From: CAYOHG01 sp964465125
GTDB taxonomy: Bacteria > Planctomycetota > Phycisphaerae > UBA1845 > Fen-1342
Assembly: GCA_964465125.1 (NCBI GenBank)
Contig: CAYXIO010000102.1
Location: 1-5,537, forward strand
DNA length: 5,537 nucleotides
Reading direction: 5' to 3'
The translations under genes and the position numbers were made by a program. The notes below the pieces were generated by a model, which was not told the origin of the DNA, did not search any database, and saw nothing but the letters and a program-made list of their open reading frames with translations. Of the stretch, positions 5,529 through 5,537 are shown piece after piece. How positions within the stretch are numbered: the stretch's first letter is position 1; each line of letters begins with the position of its first letter.

Positions 5529-5537
5529 GCCCTCGGG

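Larger units (their letters stand above)
4939..5537. other. Gene-free intergenic tract with regulatory sites and repeats
   Basis: No credible protein or RNA gene is seen in these 599 bases. The left part (4939-5050) holds the leader and promoter of the carboxypeptidase gene. Positions 5051-5150 show only short GC-rich hairpins, such as CCGCTCG/CGAGCGG at 5104-5120. The rest holds three kinds of repeat and an outward promoter, listed separately. Open frames across the tract exist only because short repeats lack stop codons, and their products are low-complexity and Arg/Ser/Ala-rich. Confidence 0.7.

Overview
This GC-rich window is an ordinary bacterial chromosomal segment with four protein genes and a repeat-rich intergenic tract at the right end. 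The best guess for the host is a planctomycete or a relative. That is inferred from the C-terminal dockerin-like double EF-hand (D-L-L-D-L-S, then A-F-G) on a secreted peptidase, the style of the intergenic repeats and the GC-rich codon use. No rRNA or other definitive marker is present.

Layout from left to right. Positions 1-394 (minus) hold the first 131 codons of asparaginyl-tRNA synthetase (asnS), which continues off the left edge. Its start codon lies three bases from the start codon of a divergent plus-strand gene (398-1354), a PstS-like periplasmic substrate-binding lipoprotein. That gene overlaps by ATGA with an enolase-superfamily enzyme of the muconate-cycloisomerase/dipeptide-epimerase type (1351-2547), so the two form a translationally coupled pair. 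A 99-bp convergent spacer with an 11-bp inverted repeat separates this pair from a minus-strand gene (4938-2647) for a large secreted M14 zinc carboxypeptidase. That protein has a signal peptide, an activation propeptide, a complete catalytic domain, two beta-rich modules and a dockerin-like C-terminus.

Positions 4939-5537 carry no credible gene. They hold a candidate promoter and leader hairpin for the carboxypeptidase, a degenerate octanucleotide tandem repeat (5154-5242), a 39-bp exact direct repeat spaced by 80 bp (5272-5310 and 5352-5390), a short element resembling dispersed intergenic repeats of many environmental bacteria (5407-5439), and a promoter-like TTGACA/CATTAT pair at the right edge pointing out of the window.

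Functionally, asnS is housekeeping. The binding protein and the enolase-family enzyme look like a small accessory unit whose ligand cannot be named from sequence. The carboxypeptidase probably digests extracellular peptides with hydrophobic C-termini. No defence system, CRISPR array, prophage or transposase gene is visible. The points most worth a second look are the nearly zero-spaced divergent start codons, the orphan binding-protein/epimerase pair and the cluster of three repeat types.
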